A stretch of 64,000 bases of DNA, taken from the NCBI GenBank assembly GCA_016794785.1, contig JAEUHC010000013.1, positions 372,001-436,000 of the forward strand. Direction: 5' to 3'. The position numbers and the translations under genes are program-made. Below, in pieces: positions 53,538 to 62,215 of this stretch. Each line of letters opens with the position of its first letter. The stretch's first letter is position 1. The DNA is from Opitutaceae bacterium (GTDB lineage: Bacteria > Verrucomicrobiota > Verrucomicrobiia > Opitutales > Opitutaceae). Under the pieces are notes generated by a model. It was given only the letters and a program-made list of their open reading frames with translations, was not told the DNA's origin and did not search any database.

Positions 53538-53681
53538 ATGCCCACGCTCCAGCCTCTCTCCTTCGCCGGCCTCACCATCACCTTCGAGGAGCCCGCCGAT
53601 CTCGTCGAGGACACCTTTGTCACCGGCGACGGCGATCAACTCGTGACCGGCGACGGCGATACCCTCGCTCCCGGCAGCTGA
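53538..53681 (+). CDS. Small tail-region protein (47 aa) with tandem TGDGD repeat
   Basis: MPTLQPLSFAGLTITFEEPADL followed by two tandem copies of VTGDGDxL. Calcium-binding-like acidic turn sequence; function unknown. Starts 2 bp after the previous stop. Confidence 0.55.
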   Translation: MPTLQPLSFAGLTITFEEPADLVEDTFVTGDGDQLVTGDGDTLAPGS

Positions 53682-53694
53682 AAAATCTTCCACC

Positions 53695-56106
53695 ATGAAA
53701 TTCCGCATCCTTCTCCTCCTCCTGCTGGGCTGCGCCCTGCATAGCTCGCAGAGCGAAGCATGGGCCGCGTCCGCACCCAAGACCTTCGCCGACCTGACCT
53801 CCCGCGCGCCCGCCGGCACGGATTACCTCGTCGGTTACCGTCCGCCGATGGGCACGGGTTCCGACACGCGCTTTCTGCTTTCTGATCTGAACACGTATTT
53901 CTCGGCCAACGTCACCGGCATCACCAGCTCGCAGATCGCCTCGCTCGGCTGGGCAAAGCTCACCGGCACGCCGACGACGCTCGCCGGCTACAACATCGGC
54001 GACAGCCTCACCGCCGCCGCGCTCAACGGCTACTTCGGCGATCCCTCGACCAATCCGTCGTTCTCCGCCTCCGCGTGGAAAAACGACCTCGCCCTCGACC
54101 AGGTCAACAACACCACCGACGCCTCCAAGCCTGTCTCCAGCGCCACGCAGGCCGCGCTCGACCTCAAGGCCTCGCTCGCCGCGCTCATCGCCACCAACGG
54201 CGCGGGCATCAACAACGGCGGCAAGGTCCACTGGACGCAGCTGATGGGCGTGCCCGCCGGCTTCGCCGATGGCACCGACGACGGTGCGGGCGGCGGCTCC
54301 GGCACCGTGACGAGCGTCTCCAGCGGCAACCTTTCGCCGCTCTTCTCCGTGAGCGTCGCCACCGCGACCTCGACGCCGGCCTTCACCTTCAGCCTCACCA
54401 ATGCCGCGCAAAACGCCTTCTTCGCCGGCCCGGCCAGCGGCGGCGCCGGCGCGCCTGGCTATCGGGCCATCGTGCCCGCGGATATCCCGTCCCTCACGCT
54501 CTCAAAAATCTCCGATGCCGGCGACGCCGCCGGCAAGAACACCGGCACCGGCAGCGGTCAGGTGGCCGCGGGCGACCACACCCACGGCAACGCCTCGACC
54601 GGCGCCGCGGGCTTCATGTCCGCCTCGGACAAGACCAAGCTCGACGGCATCGCTGCTGGCGCGCAGGTCAACCGCGCCCTCGCCAGCCAAGCCGAGGCCG
54701 AGGCCGGCACCGACAACACCAAGGACATGACGCCCCTCCGCGTCGCCCAGGCCATCGCCGCGCTCGCGCCTGGTGGTGGGGGCGGCGGCACCGTCACTTC
54801 GAGCGGCCCGCCCACCGCCGGCCAAGTCGCGGTCTTTTCCAGCGGCACCAATATCGTCGGCGGCAACACGACCGGCACCGGCGACCACGTCCGCTCCATC
54901 GACCCCGTGCTGCGATGGCCGTCGGAGGACATGGGCGCCAGCACCGCGATCGCCGTGAACAAGATGCGGCAGACCAAAAGCCTTGCCGCGGACACCACCT
55001 TCACGTTTGCCGCTACGCCCGACGCTGGGGGCCGCTTCGGTGTCGAGTTCACCAATACCGATTCCGCCAGTCACACCGTCACGATTCCGAGCAGCTTCTC
55101 GTTCGGCCTCGGCGGCACGCGCACGAGCTTTGTCCTCCGCGCGGGCGACCGCGTCTGGGTCACGTGGCTTTACGACGGCACCGGCTATTCGATGCACGGC
55201 GACCCCGTGCGGATTTCCGAACTCGCCACCAGCACCCCCGCGGGTGACAGCCAAGTGATGCTCTCCGTGGCGGGCGAGCACGGCAAGGCCACGGTCGCCG
55301 CGATCGTCGCCACGCAAATCGGCACCGCCGTGCAGGCCCACGATGCGGACCTCGACATCTGGGCCGGCGTCACACCGGGCGCCAATGTCGCGGGCGCGGC
55401 CGCCATCGCCGCCGATGCCGCCGGAGGCTTCACGCGTAAGGAATACGTCGATGCGGCCGTCGATGCCAAGGTGGACAACACCGCCTACAGCTCGGCCGGA
55501 AACGGTGTCGCCGCGATCTCGTGGTCGAAGAATGCCCTCTACGATTACCTCCACCTTTTCGACACCGACGACGACGGCAAGGTGAACGTGCTCGATAATA
55601 TCTCCGCCGCTGGCCTCGCGATCACGGATAGCAGCGGCGCCGTCACTGGCACCCGCACGATCACCGGCACCAGTGGCAACATCACCGTAACCAACGGCGA
55701 CGGCGCGGGCGGCAATCCCACCATCAACATCGGTGCCAACGTCGTCACCAAGGCCACCAATCTCCAGTCCATCCGCCTCACGATCGACAACATCGCGGAC
55801 GGGCAGGGCTACTCGACCACGCACATCCCCGCCGCCTTCACGGTCACGCGCGTCGTGATCGTGCATGAGGGCGCCGGGCTCTCCTCGCCGAGCATCGTCT
55901 GCACGCTCAAGCACGACACGGATCGCAGCGCCACCGGCACCACCATCGAGGCCATCACCGCCACCAGCTCGACCACCGGCACCAACACCACCACCGGCTT
56001 CGACGATCCCACCATCCCGGCCGATTCCTGGCTCTGGGTGAATCTCTCCGGGAAAAGCGGCACGACCGCCAACCTGCACATCACGATTTACGGCACCTAC
56101 GACTAA
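53695..56106 (+). CDS. Tail fibre protein with N-terminal signal-peptide-like sequence (803 aa)
   Basis: Starts MKFRILLLLLLGCALHSSQS, EAWAASA, a textbook secretion or lipoprotein signal. The rest is beta- and Gly/Thr/Ser-rich, with fibre repeats such as KTKLDGIAAGAQVNRALAS (about residue 316) and SAAGLAITDSSGAVTGTRTITG. The GAxxN / DGIAAGAQ segment is a common phage tail-fibre motif. The C-terminus is a beta-sandwich (NLHITIYGTYD). Likely a receptor-binding fibre. A signal peptide on a virion protein is unusual. Confidence 0.7.
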   Translation: MKFRILLLLLLGCALHSSQSEAWAASAPKTFADLTSRAPAGTDYLVGYRPPMGTGSDTRFLLSDLNTYFSANVTGITSSQIASLGWAKLTGTPTTLAGYNIGDSLTAAALNGYFGDPSTNPSFSASAWKNDLALDQVNNTTDASKPVSSATQAALDLKASLAALIATNGAGINNGGKVHWTQLMGVPAGFADGTDDGAGGGSGTVTSVSSGNLSPLFSVSVATATSTPAFTFSLTNAAQNAFFAGPASGGAGAPGYRAIVPADIPSLTLSKISDAGDAAGKNTGTGSGQVAAGDHTHGNASTGAAGFMSASDKTKLDGIAAGAQVNRALASQAEAEAGTDNTKDMTPLRVAQAIAALAPGGGGGGTVTSSGPPTAGQVAVFSSGTNIVGGNTTGTGDHVRSIDPVLRWPSEDMGASTAIAVNKMRQTKSLAADTTFTFAATPDAGGRFGVEFTNTDSASHTVTIPSSFSFGLGGTRTSFVLRAGDRVWVTWLYDGTGYSMHGDPVRISELATSTPAGDSQVMLSVAGEHGKATVAAIVATQIGTAVQAHDADLDIWAGVTPGANVAGAAAIAADAAGGFTRKEYVDAAVDAKVDNTAYSSAGNGVAAISWSKNALYDYLHLFDTDDDGKVNVLDNISAAGLAITDSSGAVTGTRTITGTSGNITVTNGDGAGGNPTINIGANVVTKATNLQSIRLTIDNIADGQGYSTTHIPAAFTVTRVVIVHEGAGLSSPSIVCTLKHDTDRSATGTTIEAITATSSTTGTNTTTGFDDPTIPADSWLWVNLSGKSGTTANLHITIYGTYD

Positions 56107-56107
56107 A

Positions 56108-56707
56108 ATGCGCCGCCTCCTTTCTTCCTTTTTGGTTTTGCCTTCGTCGTTCGCCGTCGCGCTCGCGCTCGGCGTGCTCACGCTCGGCCCCGGTGCGGGC
56201 GTGGCCTTCGCCAATCGCGTCGTCAACCGGACGGGCGGCGGCGGACCGCCGGCAACCACCGCTTGGGTCACCGGCTCGCCCGCAGGCGGCTCGCTGCGCA
56301 ACAACTACGTCGGCTTTGTGGGGTGCAAGTTCACTGTGGGCGGTGCGGCCATCACCGTCACCGAGCTGGGGCGCTGGGTCGTCTCAGGCAGCACTGGAAC
56401 CCACAGCGTCACTATCTTTGCCGCGGATCTGACGACCGTAATCGCCACCGCTAGCGTCAGCACCTCCGGCGCCGCCGCGGGTGACTACAAGTGGCAGTCG
56501 ATCACCCCGGTCGCGCTCTCTGCCTCGACAACATACTACATCGCAAGCCTCGAGCAAAACGGTGGTGACTCCTGGTATGACAGCCAGTCCCTCGCGGTCA
56601 CATCCGCCGCGACGCTGGACGCCAGCGCCTACGGAAACGACACCGTGATAGTTGGCGCTGGCGCTACCGGGCAAATCTACGTGCCGGTTAATTTCAAATA
56701 CTACTAG
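56108..56707 (+). CDS. Secreted-looking beta-sandwich tail protein (DUF4082-like, 199 aa)
   Basis: A signal peptide (LVLPSSFAVALALGVLTLG, ending near GVAFAN) precedes a beta-sandwich similar to DUF4082: NYVGFVGCKFTVGGAAITVTELGRWVVSGSTGTHSVTIF, in outline, with YKWQSITPVALSASTTYYIAS. Probably an appendage or fibre tip. It starts 1 bp after the fibre gene stop, and it too has a signal peptide. Confidence 0.65.
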   Translation: MRRLLSSFLVLPSSFAVALALGVLTLGPGAGVAFANRVVNRTGGGGPPATTAWVTGSPAGGSLRNNYVGFVGCKFTVGGAAITVTELGRWVVSGSTGTHSVTIFAADLTTVIATASVSTSGAAAGDYKWQSITPVALSASTTYYIASLEQNGGDSWYDSQSLAVTSAATLDASAYGNDTVIVGAGATGQIYVPVNFKYY

Positions 56708-56708
56708 G

Positions 56709-57056
56709 ATGATTTCCGCCGTTTCGGCGCTCACCGCTCCGTTGAGCGCCGTCCGCCACCGCACCACCGGCGCGGCCCTGCTCGGCCAGAAGCGCACCGC
56801 GCGCATCCTCGCCGCCGTCGCGGAGGCCGATGCCTTCGTGGCCGCCCATCCCGCCAGCCTCGAGTTGCGCGATCAGTGCTGCATCGTGCGCGGCGCCGCC
56901 TCGCTCGTCCTCGGCCCGCAGCTTTACCGCGAGCGCCGGAAAATCCCCGCGCGCCTCGCCCTCCTTGAACGCGCCCTCGCGCGCATGCAGCGCCTCTCCG
57001 CGCCGCCGGCCCCGGCCTGTCCCGCGCCCGCCGCCGCGCACGCGCTCGCTGCCTAG
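56709..57056 (+). CDS. Hypothetical tail-region protein (115 aa)
   Basis: Helical, Ala-rich (GQKRTARILAAVAEADAFVAAHPASLELRDQCCIVRGAASL; ARLALLERALARMQRL). No family recognised. It starts 1 bp after the previous stop. Confidence 0.55.
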   Translation: MISAVSALTAPLSAVRHRTTGAALLGQKRTARILAAVAEADAFVAAHPASLELRDQCCIVRGAASLVLGPQLYRERRKIPARLALLERALARMQRLSAPPAPACPAPAAAHALAA

Positions 57057-57072
57057 CACCTTTCACCTCGCC

Positions 57073-57612
57073 GTGGACCTCAACCTCCTCTCCTTCGCCC
57101 ATCACCGCCCGCTCGGCTACCACGCGGTCGGCGACCTCACGCCCTCCGCGGAAATCGCCGACACCCTCAAGGTCACGGACTGCGCCGGCGGCCGCATCGT
57201 CGCCGGCCACATCATCGGCGGCCGGGAGGACTGCATCGATGTCAACAACCACTGCGAGGGCATCGTCATCGAGGCCGCCGTCCTCGAGCCCCGCGGAAAA
57301 TACATCGCCACCATCAAGGGCGGCTCGCGCCACATCACGCTCCGCTGCCCCTGCGTGATCGGCCACGGCACCGAGACCGACATCGACCTCGGCAACATCT
57401 CCGATCAGTCGGACGAAGTCACCGGCCCCACGCTCCTCGACTGCCAGCACCAGCTCGGCCCGCTCGAGCCCATCCGCGTGCGCGTGCTCGGCGCCACGCG
57501 CCCCATCCTCCTGAATCCGATCCAGCGCTACGAAATCACCGTCGTCGTGCCCGGCTTCTTCCGCTCGTGGTTTCTCAAGGCCGCCAAGCAGCTCAAGAAA
57601 ATCTTCCGCTAA
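57073..57612 (+). CDS. Beta-helix-like hypothetical protein (179 aa)
   Basis: GTG start at 57,073. GGRIVAGHIIGGREDCIDVNNHCEGIVIEAAVLEPRGKYIATIKGGSRHITLRCPC, in outline, has the repeat character of a right-handed beta-helix (short strands with I-V-I patterns). The C-terminus is basic and helical (RSWFLKAAKQLKKIF). It could be a receptor- or polysaccharide-binding tail component. No family assigned. Confidence 0.6.
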   Translation: MDLNLLSFAHHRPLGYHAVGDLTPSAEIADTLKVTDCAGGRIVAGHIIGGREDCIDVNNHCEGIVIEAAVLEPRGKYIATIKGGSRHITLRCPCVIGHGTETDIDLGNISDQSDEVTGPTLLDCQHQLGPLEPIRVRVLGATRPILLNPIQRYEITVVVPGFFRSWFLKAAKQLKKIFR

Positions 57613-57613
57613 C

Positions 57614-58093
57614 ATGAACCCTTCCTCCCTCTTATTCGCCGGCGAAGTCCTCGACGGCCGCGACGAGGCCCACGCCCTCATCAAGCTCCGCGATGGCGCC
57701 ACGCCCGTCGTGCGCGTGCGCATCTTGCCCGCCCGCCATCTCACCACGCCCGCCACCGGCTACCTCGATCTCCGCGACATCGGCCGCGAGAGCGAGATGC
57801 TCGAGCTGGTCGTGCAGCGCAGCACACCGGACGGCAAGGGCTTCGACGCCGTCGACGCCGCCTTCATCGACAGTCTCACCGACGAGAGCCACGCGCGCTT
57901 GGTCGCGCTCGCCGACGAGCTAAATTTTTCCCGTGCGGTCTCTCAGGCGGAGCGGCAGATCGCGACCGGGACGCAGCTCCATCCGCTGAAGAAGCGTCTG
58001 GCGGAGACGATGCTCGCCCCCACGCGGGCGGCACTCGAATCCTGGACCTCGTCGCTGACTACGCAGATCTCCGCGGCGTTGGCCGGGAAGTAG
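57614..58093 (+). CDS. Tail assembly chaperone, zero-frame product
   Basis: 159-aa protein in the position of lambda gpG/Mu gp41, immediately before the tape measure. HALIKLRDGATPVVRVRILPARHL and FIDSLTDESHARLVALADELNFSRAVSQAERQ are alpha/beta. At 57,922-57,928 it contains a slippery heptamer (A AAT TTT in frame). A -1 shift there joins the downstream open frame to 58,368. Confidence 0.72.
   Translation: MNPSSLLFAGEVLDGRDEAHALIKLRDGATPVVRVRILPARHLTTPATGYLDLRDIGRESEMLELVVQRSTPDGKGFDAVDAAFIDSLTDESHARLVALADELNFSRAVSQAERQIATGTQLHPLKKRLAETMLAPTRAALESWTSSLTTQISAALAGK
57922..57928 (+). promoter_or_regulatory. Candidate -1 programmed frameshift site (AAATTTT)
   Basis: In the chaperone frame the codons read cta-aat-ttt, so the heptamer is A_AAT_TTT, a canonical X_XXY_YYZ pattern. 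The -1 frame is open from here through 58,368 and reads KFFPCGLSGGAADRDRDAAP, then LDLVADYADLRGVGREVALD, then ETLPWMLHIL. The length and place of the extension match tail-chaperone frameshifts. Confidence 0.7.
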
Positions 58094-58116
58094 CCCTAGA
58101 CGAGACGCTCCCCTGG

Positions 58117-58368
58117 ATGCTCCACATCCTCCATCGCCGCGAGGTGCGCCGCGCGCGCGCCGCCCAGCTCACCGCGCGCGCCGTGAACATTGCCGTCGCC
58201 CCCACCGCGGGCTGCGAGGGCAGCGCCCGCGGCTTCGCCGCCTTCATCCGCGAGATGCAGGACATCATCGATCACGATCCGCTGGCCTCGCCGCAGCCCG
58301 GCGAAGGCGGAACCACGCGCGAGGAAATCGCCGCCTTCCAGCGCCTCACCAGGGGCGCCCGCGCCTGA
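58117..58368 (+). CDS. Tail assembly chaperone, frameshift extension
   Basis: The annotated ATG gives 83 aa (MLHILHRREVRRARAAQLTA), but the same frame is open upstream without a stop to the slippery site. It encodes LDLVADYADLRGVGREVALD then ETLPWMLHIL. It is therefore better read as the C-terminal domain of a -1 transframe protein spanning 57,614-58,368, which recruits the tape measure. It ends 29 bp before the tape measure start. Confidence 0.65.
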   Translation: MLHILHRREVRRARAAQLTARAVNIAVAPTAGCEGSARGFAAFIREMQDIIDHDPLASPQPGEGGTTREEIAAFQRLTRGARA

Positions 58369-58397
58369 TGGCCCGCGCTCCCGCCTGACCCACCACT

Positions 58398-60401
58398 ATG
58401 TCCGACACCGCCGCCAAGCTCGACATCCTGATCGATATCAAGGCGCGGCTCGACGAGCTGCTCAAATCGCAGGACGCGTTCCGCCAGGCCAAGAGCGAGG
58501 CCCAGTCTTTCGGCGCCACCCTCAAGGCCGGCCTCGGCATCGACCTCGCCCGCCGCGGCCTCGATCTGCTCAAGGGAGCCGTCGTCGATTCCGTCCGCGA
58601 GGCCCTGCGCCTCGCCGGCACGCTCAAGGATGTGTCGCAGAATCTCCAGATCGCCACCGAGCCCCTGCAGGTGCTCACGCAGCTCGTGAAGAGCAACGGC
58701 GGCGAGATGGAGACGCTCACGCAGGCCATCGTCCACTACCGCGGCGTCATGGCCAGCGCCCGCGAGGGCAACACCGAGGCCTCGGCCACGTTCCGCAACC
58801 TCGGCCTCGATCTCGCCGCGCTATCCCGCCTCCCCGTCGAGCGCCAGCTCGAGCAGGTCGCGCGGGCCATCACGAGGGCGGACAGCACCGGCTCCGCCTT
58901 CGACAACACCGTCAAGCTCCTCGGCACGCGCAACGCTCCCAAGCTCACCCAGTCGCTCCGCGAGCTGGCCGAGCAGGGCTACGACAAGGTGGCCCAGTCC
59001 GCCAAGGATGCCGGGCAGGTGATGGAGGAGGAGACGATCGCGCGGCTCGATCGCGCGCAGAAGATCATCGCGGAGTTCAAGCGGCGCGGCGTGATCGGCG
59101 TGGGCAGCGTGCTCGGTTTCCTCGCCGACCGCCTCGGCATCGAAATCCCCAAGGAGAAAAAGGGCGACGACGGCTCGTTTGCCGAGGCCGCCCTGGAGCG
59201 GGAAAAAAAGCGCCGCGACGATGTGGCGGAGACCAACGCCTACATCCAGTCGCTCCAGACCGAGCAGCAGCTCGCCGCCAGCGATGCCACCCTCGTCGAG
59301 TCCAAGCGGCGCGAAAAACAGGTGACCCTGCTCCGCGAGGAACTCATCGCGCGCCAGTCGTTGCTCGCGCTGCTCGAGAAAAACCCCGATCCGAAACTCG
59401 ATCCCATCGCCGCCGAGGCGCAGCTTTATGCCCTCGGTCAGGAAATCCGCGCGATCGAGAACCGCGTGATCGAGCTGAACGGCATCTCCGTGTCCGGCGG
59501 CCGGGCTCCCGGCGGCGGCGCCTTCGGCCTGCAGCGGCGCGCCTCCGCGATTGATCGAATTCGCGACCAAGCCGGCGATGTGAACAGCCAGGCCCGCAAC
59601 CCCAACTTCCTCTCCGCGGGCGAGGGCGTCCAGGCCGGCGTCATGCAATGGGCCACCCAGCTCGGCAGCGTGGGCCAGCAGGTCGCCTCGTCGCTCCAAT
59701 CCACCATCGGCACCGCCGTCAGCAGCATCTCGGACGGCATTTACGGCTGGATCAGCGGAACCAGTAAGTTCGGCGACGCCATGCTTCAGCTCGGCGACAC
59801 CGTGCTGAAGCAGGTCTTGCAGACGCTCGTGCAAATCGGCGTGCAGCAGGTGCTCAACGGGCAGGCCGCGACCGCCATTGCCATCGGCTGGAAGGCGCTC
59901 ACCACCACGCTCCGCGCCGCCGACACCGCGGAGACCGTCGCGGCGGAGTCCGCCAAGACCCCGATCCTTGCGACCAATGCCGCGCTGGCCTCCGCTAGCA
60001 GCTACGGCATCGCGGCTGTAGTCGGCATCGCGGCGCTCGCCCTGCTGATTGGCGCTTTCATCGGTGGCATAGCGGGCCGCGAGCGCGGCGGCCCGGTCGA
60101 GGCGGGCACACCCTACGTCGTGGGCGAAAAGCGGCCCGAGGTGTTCGTGCCCAACCAGAGCGGCACGATCGTCCCGAGCGTCGATGCTTACCGCGTGATG
60201 CAATCCCGCGCGGCGGGTGGTGGCGCCGCTGCGCTCGGCGCCGCCAGCGCCGGGGGCGAGCCCATGGGCGGCAAGCAGCGCCTCCTCGTCGTCTACACCG
60301 ACCACTCCGCCACCGTCGAGGGCCTCCGGCGCCGCCCGGAGTTCGAGACCATGATCGTGGACATCAATCGCAGGAATCTCGGCGAAATCGGCGGCGCATG
60401 A
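58398..60401 (+). CDS. Tape measure protein
   Basis: 667-aa protein. It has an N-terminal coiled coil (LDILIDIKARLDELLKSQDAFRQAKSEAQS), an alpha-helical tape, and a hydrophobic region (YGIAAVVGIAALALLIGAFIGGIAG, about residues 540-560). The C-terminal ERGGPVEAGTPYVVGEKRPEVFVPNQSGTIVP is the well-known end of small tape measures. The length predicts a tail of roughly 100 nm by the usual rule. Short for the class. Confidence 0.88.
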   Translation: MSDTAAKLDILIDIKARLDELLKSQDAFRQAKSEAQSFGATLKAGLGIDLARRGLDLLKGAVVDSVREALRLAGTLKDVSQNLQIATEPLQVLTQLVKSNGGEMETLTQAIVHYRGVMASAREGNTEASATFRNLGLDLAALSRLPVERQLEQVARAITRADSTGSAFDNTVKLLGTRNAPKLTQSLRELAEQGYDKVAQSAKDAGQVMEEETIARLDRAQKIIAEFKRRGVIGVGSVLGFLADRLGIEIPKEKKGDDGSFAEAALEREKKRRDDVAETNAYIQSLQTEQQLAASDATLVESKRREKQVTLLREELIARQSLLALLEKNPDPKLDPIAAEAQLYALGQEIRAIENRVIELNGISVSGGRAPGGGAFGLQRRASAIDRIRDQAGDVNSQARNPNFLSAGEGVQAGVMQWATQLGSVGQQVASSLQSTIGTAVSSISDGIYGWISGTSKFGDAMLQLGDTVLKQVLQTLVQIGVQQVLNGQAATAIAIGWKALTTTLRAADTAETVAAESAKTPILATNAALASASSYGIAAVVGIAALALLIGAFIGGIAGRERGGPVEAGTPYVVGEKRPEVFVPNQSGTIVPSVDAYRVMQSRAAGGGAAALGAASAGGEPMGGKQRLLVVYTDHSATVEGLRRRPEFETMIVDINRRNLGEIGGA

Positions 60402-62215
60402 AATTCCCCGCCGCCACGATCGACGGCCTCGCCGTTCGCCTCCTCCTCATCCGGCCCGATGTCTCCACGGCCAAGGGCCGCGCCATCACCGTGGCCTACC
60501 GGCTCGACACGCAGCTCGGGCAGGGCCGCACCGGCATCGAGGAGCGCCGCCCGCGCCGCGCCACGCCGCTCCTCACGCAGACCTGCACCCTCCTCGTTGC
60601 CGCCGCCACGGCGGACGACTGGCGCCAGGGCCTCGCGGCCCTCGGCTCCAAGCCCGTCGCCATTCCCCTCTGGATCGATGCGCTGCCGGTCGCGCGCTGG
60701 GGTGAGCGCATCCACTCCGCGCAGAAGGTGATCAATTTCGATCCGGTCACGGATGCGTTTCAGATCTACGATGGCGGCTCCATTCCCGGCACGCCGCCGC
60801 ACCCGCTGCTCGCGCCGCTGCTCGTCGGCCGCTGGCTCAAGCGCCCCACCGCCGAGGTCATCACCCGGCACGTCGCCGACGCCATCGAGGTGAAGATCGA
60901 GGAGGCCAGCCCGTGGGCCATGCGCATCGGCATCAACTCCCACGGCACCACGTGGGCCGCGCAGCCCAACCGCGCCCAGCCCGTGCGCGAGACGAGCGAC
61001 TACGACCTCGATCTGATCCGGCTCTCCGTCGCGCGCGAGCCCGGCCTCGATCGCACCAACCTCGCCGCGCAGTGGACGCAGGAGGGCGATTTCCTCTTCG
61101 GCTCGCGCCTGGAAATTCGCCAGCACCTCACGTTCTTCGCCGCGCGCCGCGGCGCGTGGGAGTCCTGGTCGCCCGTGCCGGCCTGGTTCACGCCCGGCGC
61201 GGACACCACCGCCACGCCGCACAACTACACCGCGCGCTTCGCGAGCGACACCCTCACGCTCGACTACCGCAGCGGCGCGGTCGCCACCGCGCGCCTCGGC
61301 TTCGTCCAGGAGATCGACGTGCCAGGCCGCAGCCAGGCGCTCCCCGGCGAGACGCACCTCTACGCGCTCAGCTACGATCACGACGCCGCGAATCCCGAGC
61401 TGTTCACCGCGTGGGATGCGCCGCTCGCCGGCGTCGAGGGCACGTTTCTCCCCGCGCAGATCGCGCACCAGGAGATCATCCGATCGCTCAAGCCGCAGGA
61501 CGTGAAGGCCGATCTCTCCGTCGCCTTTGTGGCCGGCTCGCTCCTCCACGACTACGATCTGCAGCGCCTCTACGGCCCGCTCCGCCTGAAGATTTGGAAA
61601 TGCGATCCCGACGATGTCGCCGACACGCGCACGCTCCTCTTCAGCGGTCAGGTCACCAACGTCCTGCCCGAGGGCAATGTCTACAAGGTCACCGCGAAGC
61701 TCTTCGGCGACATCCTCGCGAAGCGCCTCGCGAGCTGGGTCTACGGCCCGCGCTGCAACACCGTCGTCTTCTCCTCGCTCTGCGGCCTCGCCGAGGGAGA
61801 TCACGATAGCAGCGGCACGATCGTGCCCGCGAGTCTTTCGAGCGATGGCCTCACGCTCACCGTGCCCAGCGTGACCGGGTGGGGCGGCCCCTCGTATGCG
61901 GACAACTGGTTCGCCGGCGGCCTCCTCCGCACCGGCACGGGCCGGGCCACGATGATCGTCACCATCATGACGAGCGAACTCTCTGGCTCCGATCTCGTGC
62001 TCACCCTCAAGCGCCCGCTCTGGGCCGACAAGATCGCGGGCGGCGGCCAGAGCGTGACGCTCCTGCCCGGCTGCGATCGGCAGGCCGGCACGTGCCAGAC
62101 GAAGTTCTCCAACTTCGCGCCCACCGCCGCAGGCAAGGGCTTCCGCGGCCTGCCCTACATCCCGGACTATCTCGAAACCCGCGACGCCGGATCGCCGCAG
62201 AAACAAGGGAAATGA
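60398..62215 (+). CDS. DUF2163/BR0599-type tail tip protein (GTA-like)
   Basis: 605-aa protein. The C-terminal third carries the BR0599 cysteine pattern (YGPRCNTVVFSSLCG; LLPGCDRQAGTCQTKFSN) followed by FRGLPYIPDYLE. N-terminal part beta-rich (LLIRPDVSTAKGRAITVAYRLDTQLGQGRTGIEERRPRR in outline). Such proteins form the distal tail/hub of siphoviruses and gene transfer agents. 4-bp overlap with the tape measure gene. Confidence 0.8.
   Translation: MKFPAATIDGLAVRLLLIRPDVSTAKGRAITVAYRLDTQLGQGRTGIEERRPRRATPLLTQTCTLLVAAATADDWRQGLAALGSKPVAIPLWIDALPVARWGERIHSAQKVINFDPVTDAFQIYDGGSIPGTPPHPLLAPLLVGRWLKRPTAEVITRHVADAIEVKIEEASPWAMRIGINSHGTTWAAQPNRAQPVRETSDYDLDLIRLSVAREPGLDRTNLAAQWTQEGDFLFGSRLEIRQHLTFFAARRGAWESWSPVPAWFTPGADTTATPHNYTARFASDTLTLDYRSGAVATARLGFVQEIDVPGRSQALPGETHLYALSYDHDAANPELFTAWDAPLAGVEGTFLPAQIAHQEIIRSLKPQDVKADLSVAFVAGSLLHDYDLQRLYGPLRLKIWKCDPDDVADTRTLLFSGQVTNVLPEGNVYKVTAKLFGDILAKRLASWVYGPRCNTVVFSSLCGLAEGDHDSSGTIVPASLSSDGLTLTVPSVTGWGGPSYADNWFAGGLLRTGTGRATMIVTIMTSELSGSDLVLTLKRPLWADKIAGGGQSVTLLPGCDRQAGTCQTKFSNFAPTAAGKGFRGLPYIPDYLETRDAGSPQKQGK

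Noticed and set aside
54502..56304. 600-aa minus-strand frame across the tail fibre gene
   Set aside because: Gly/Asp/Ala-rich shadow of the fibre repeats, without start context or domains.
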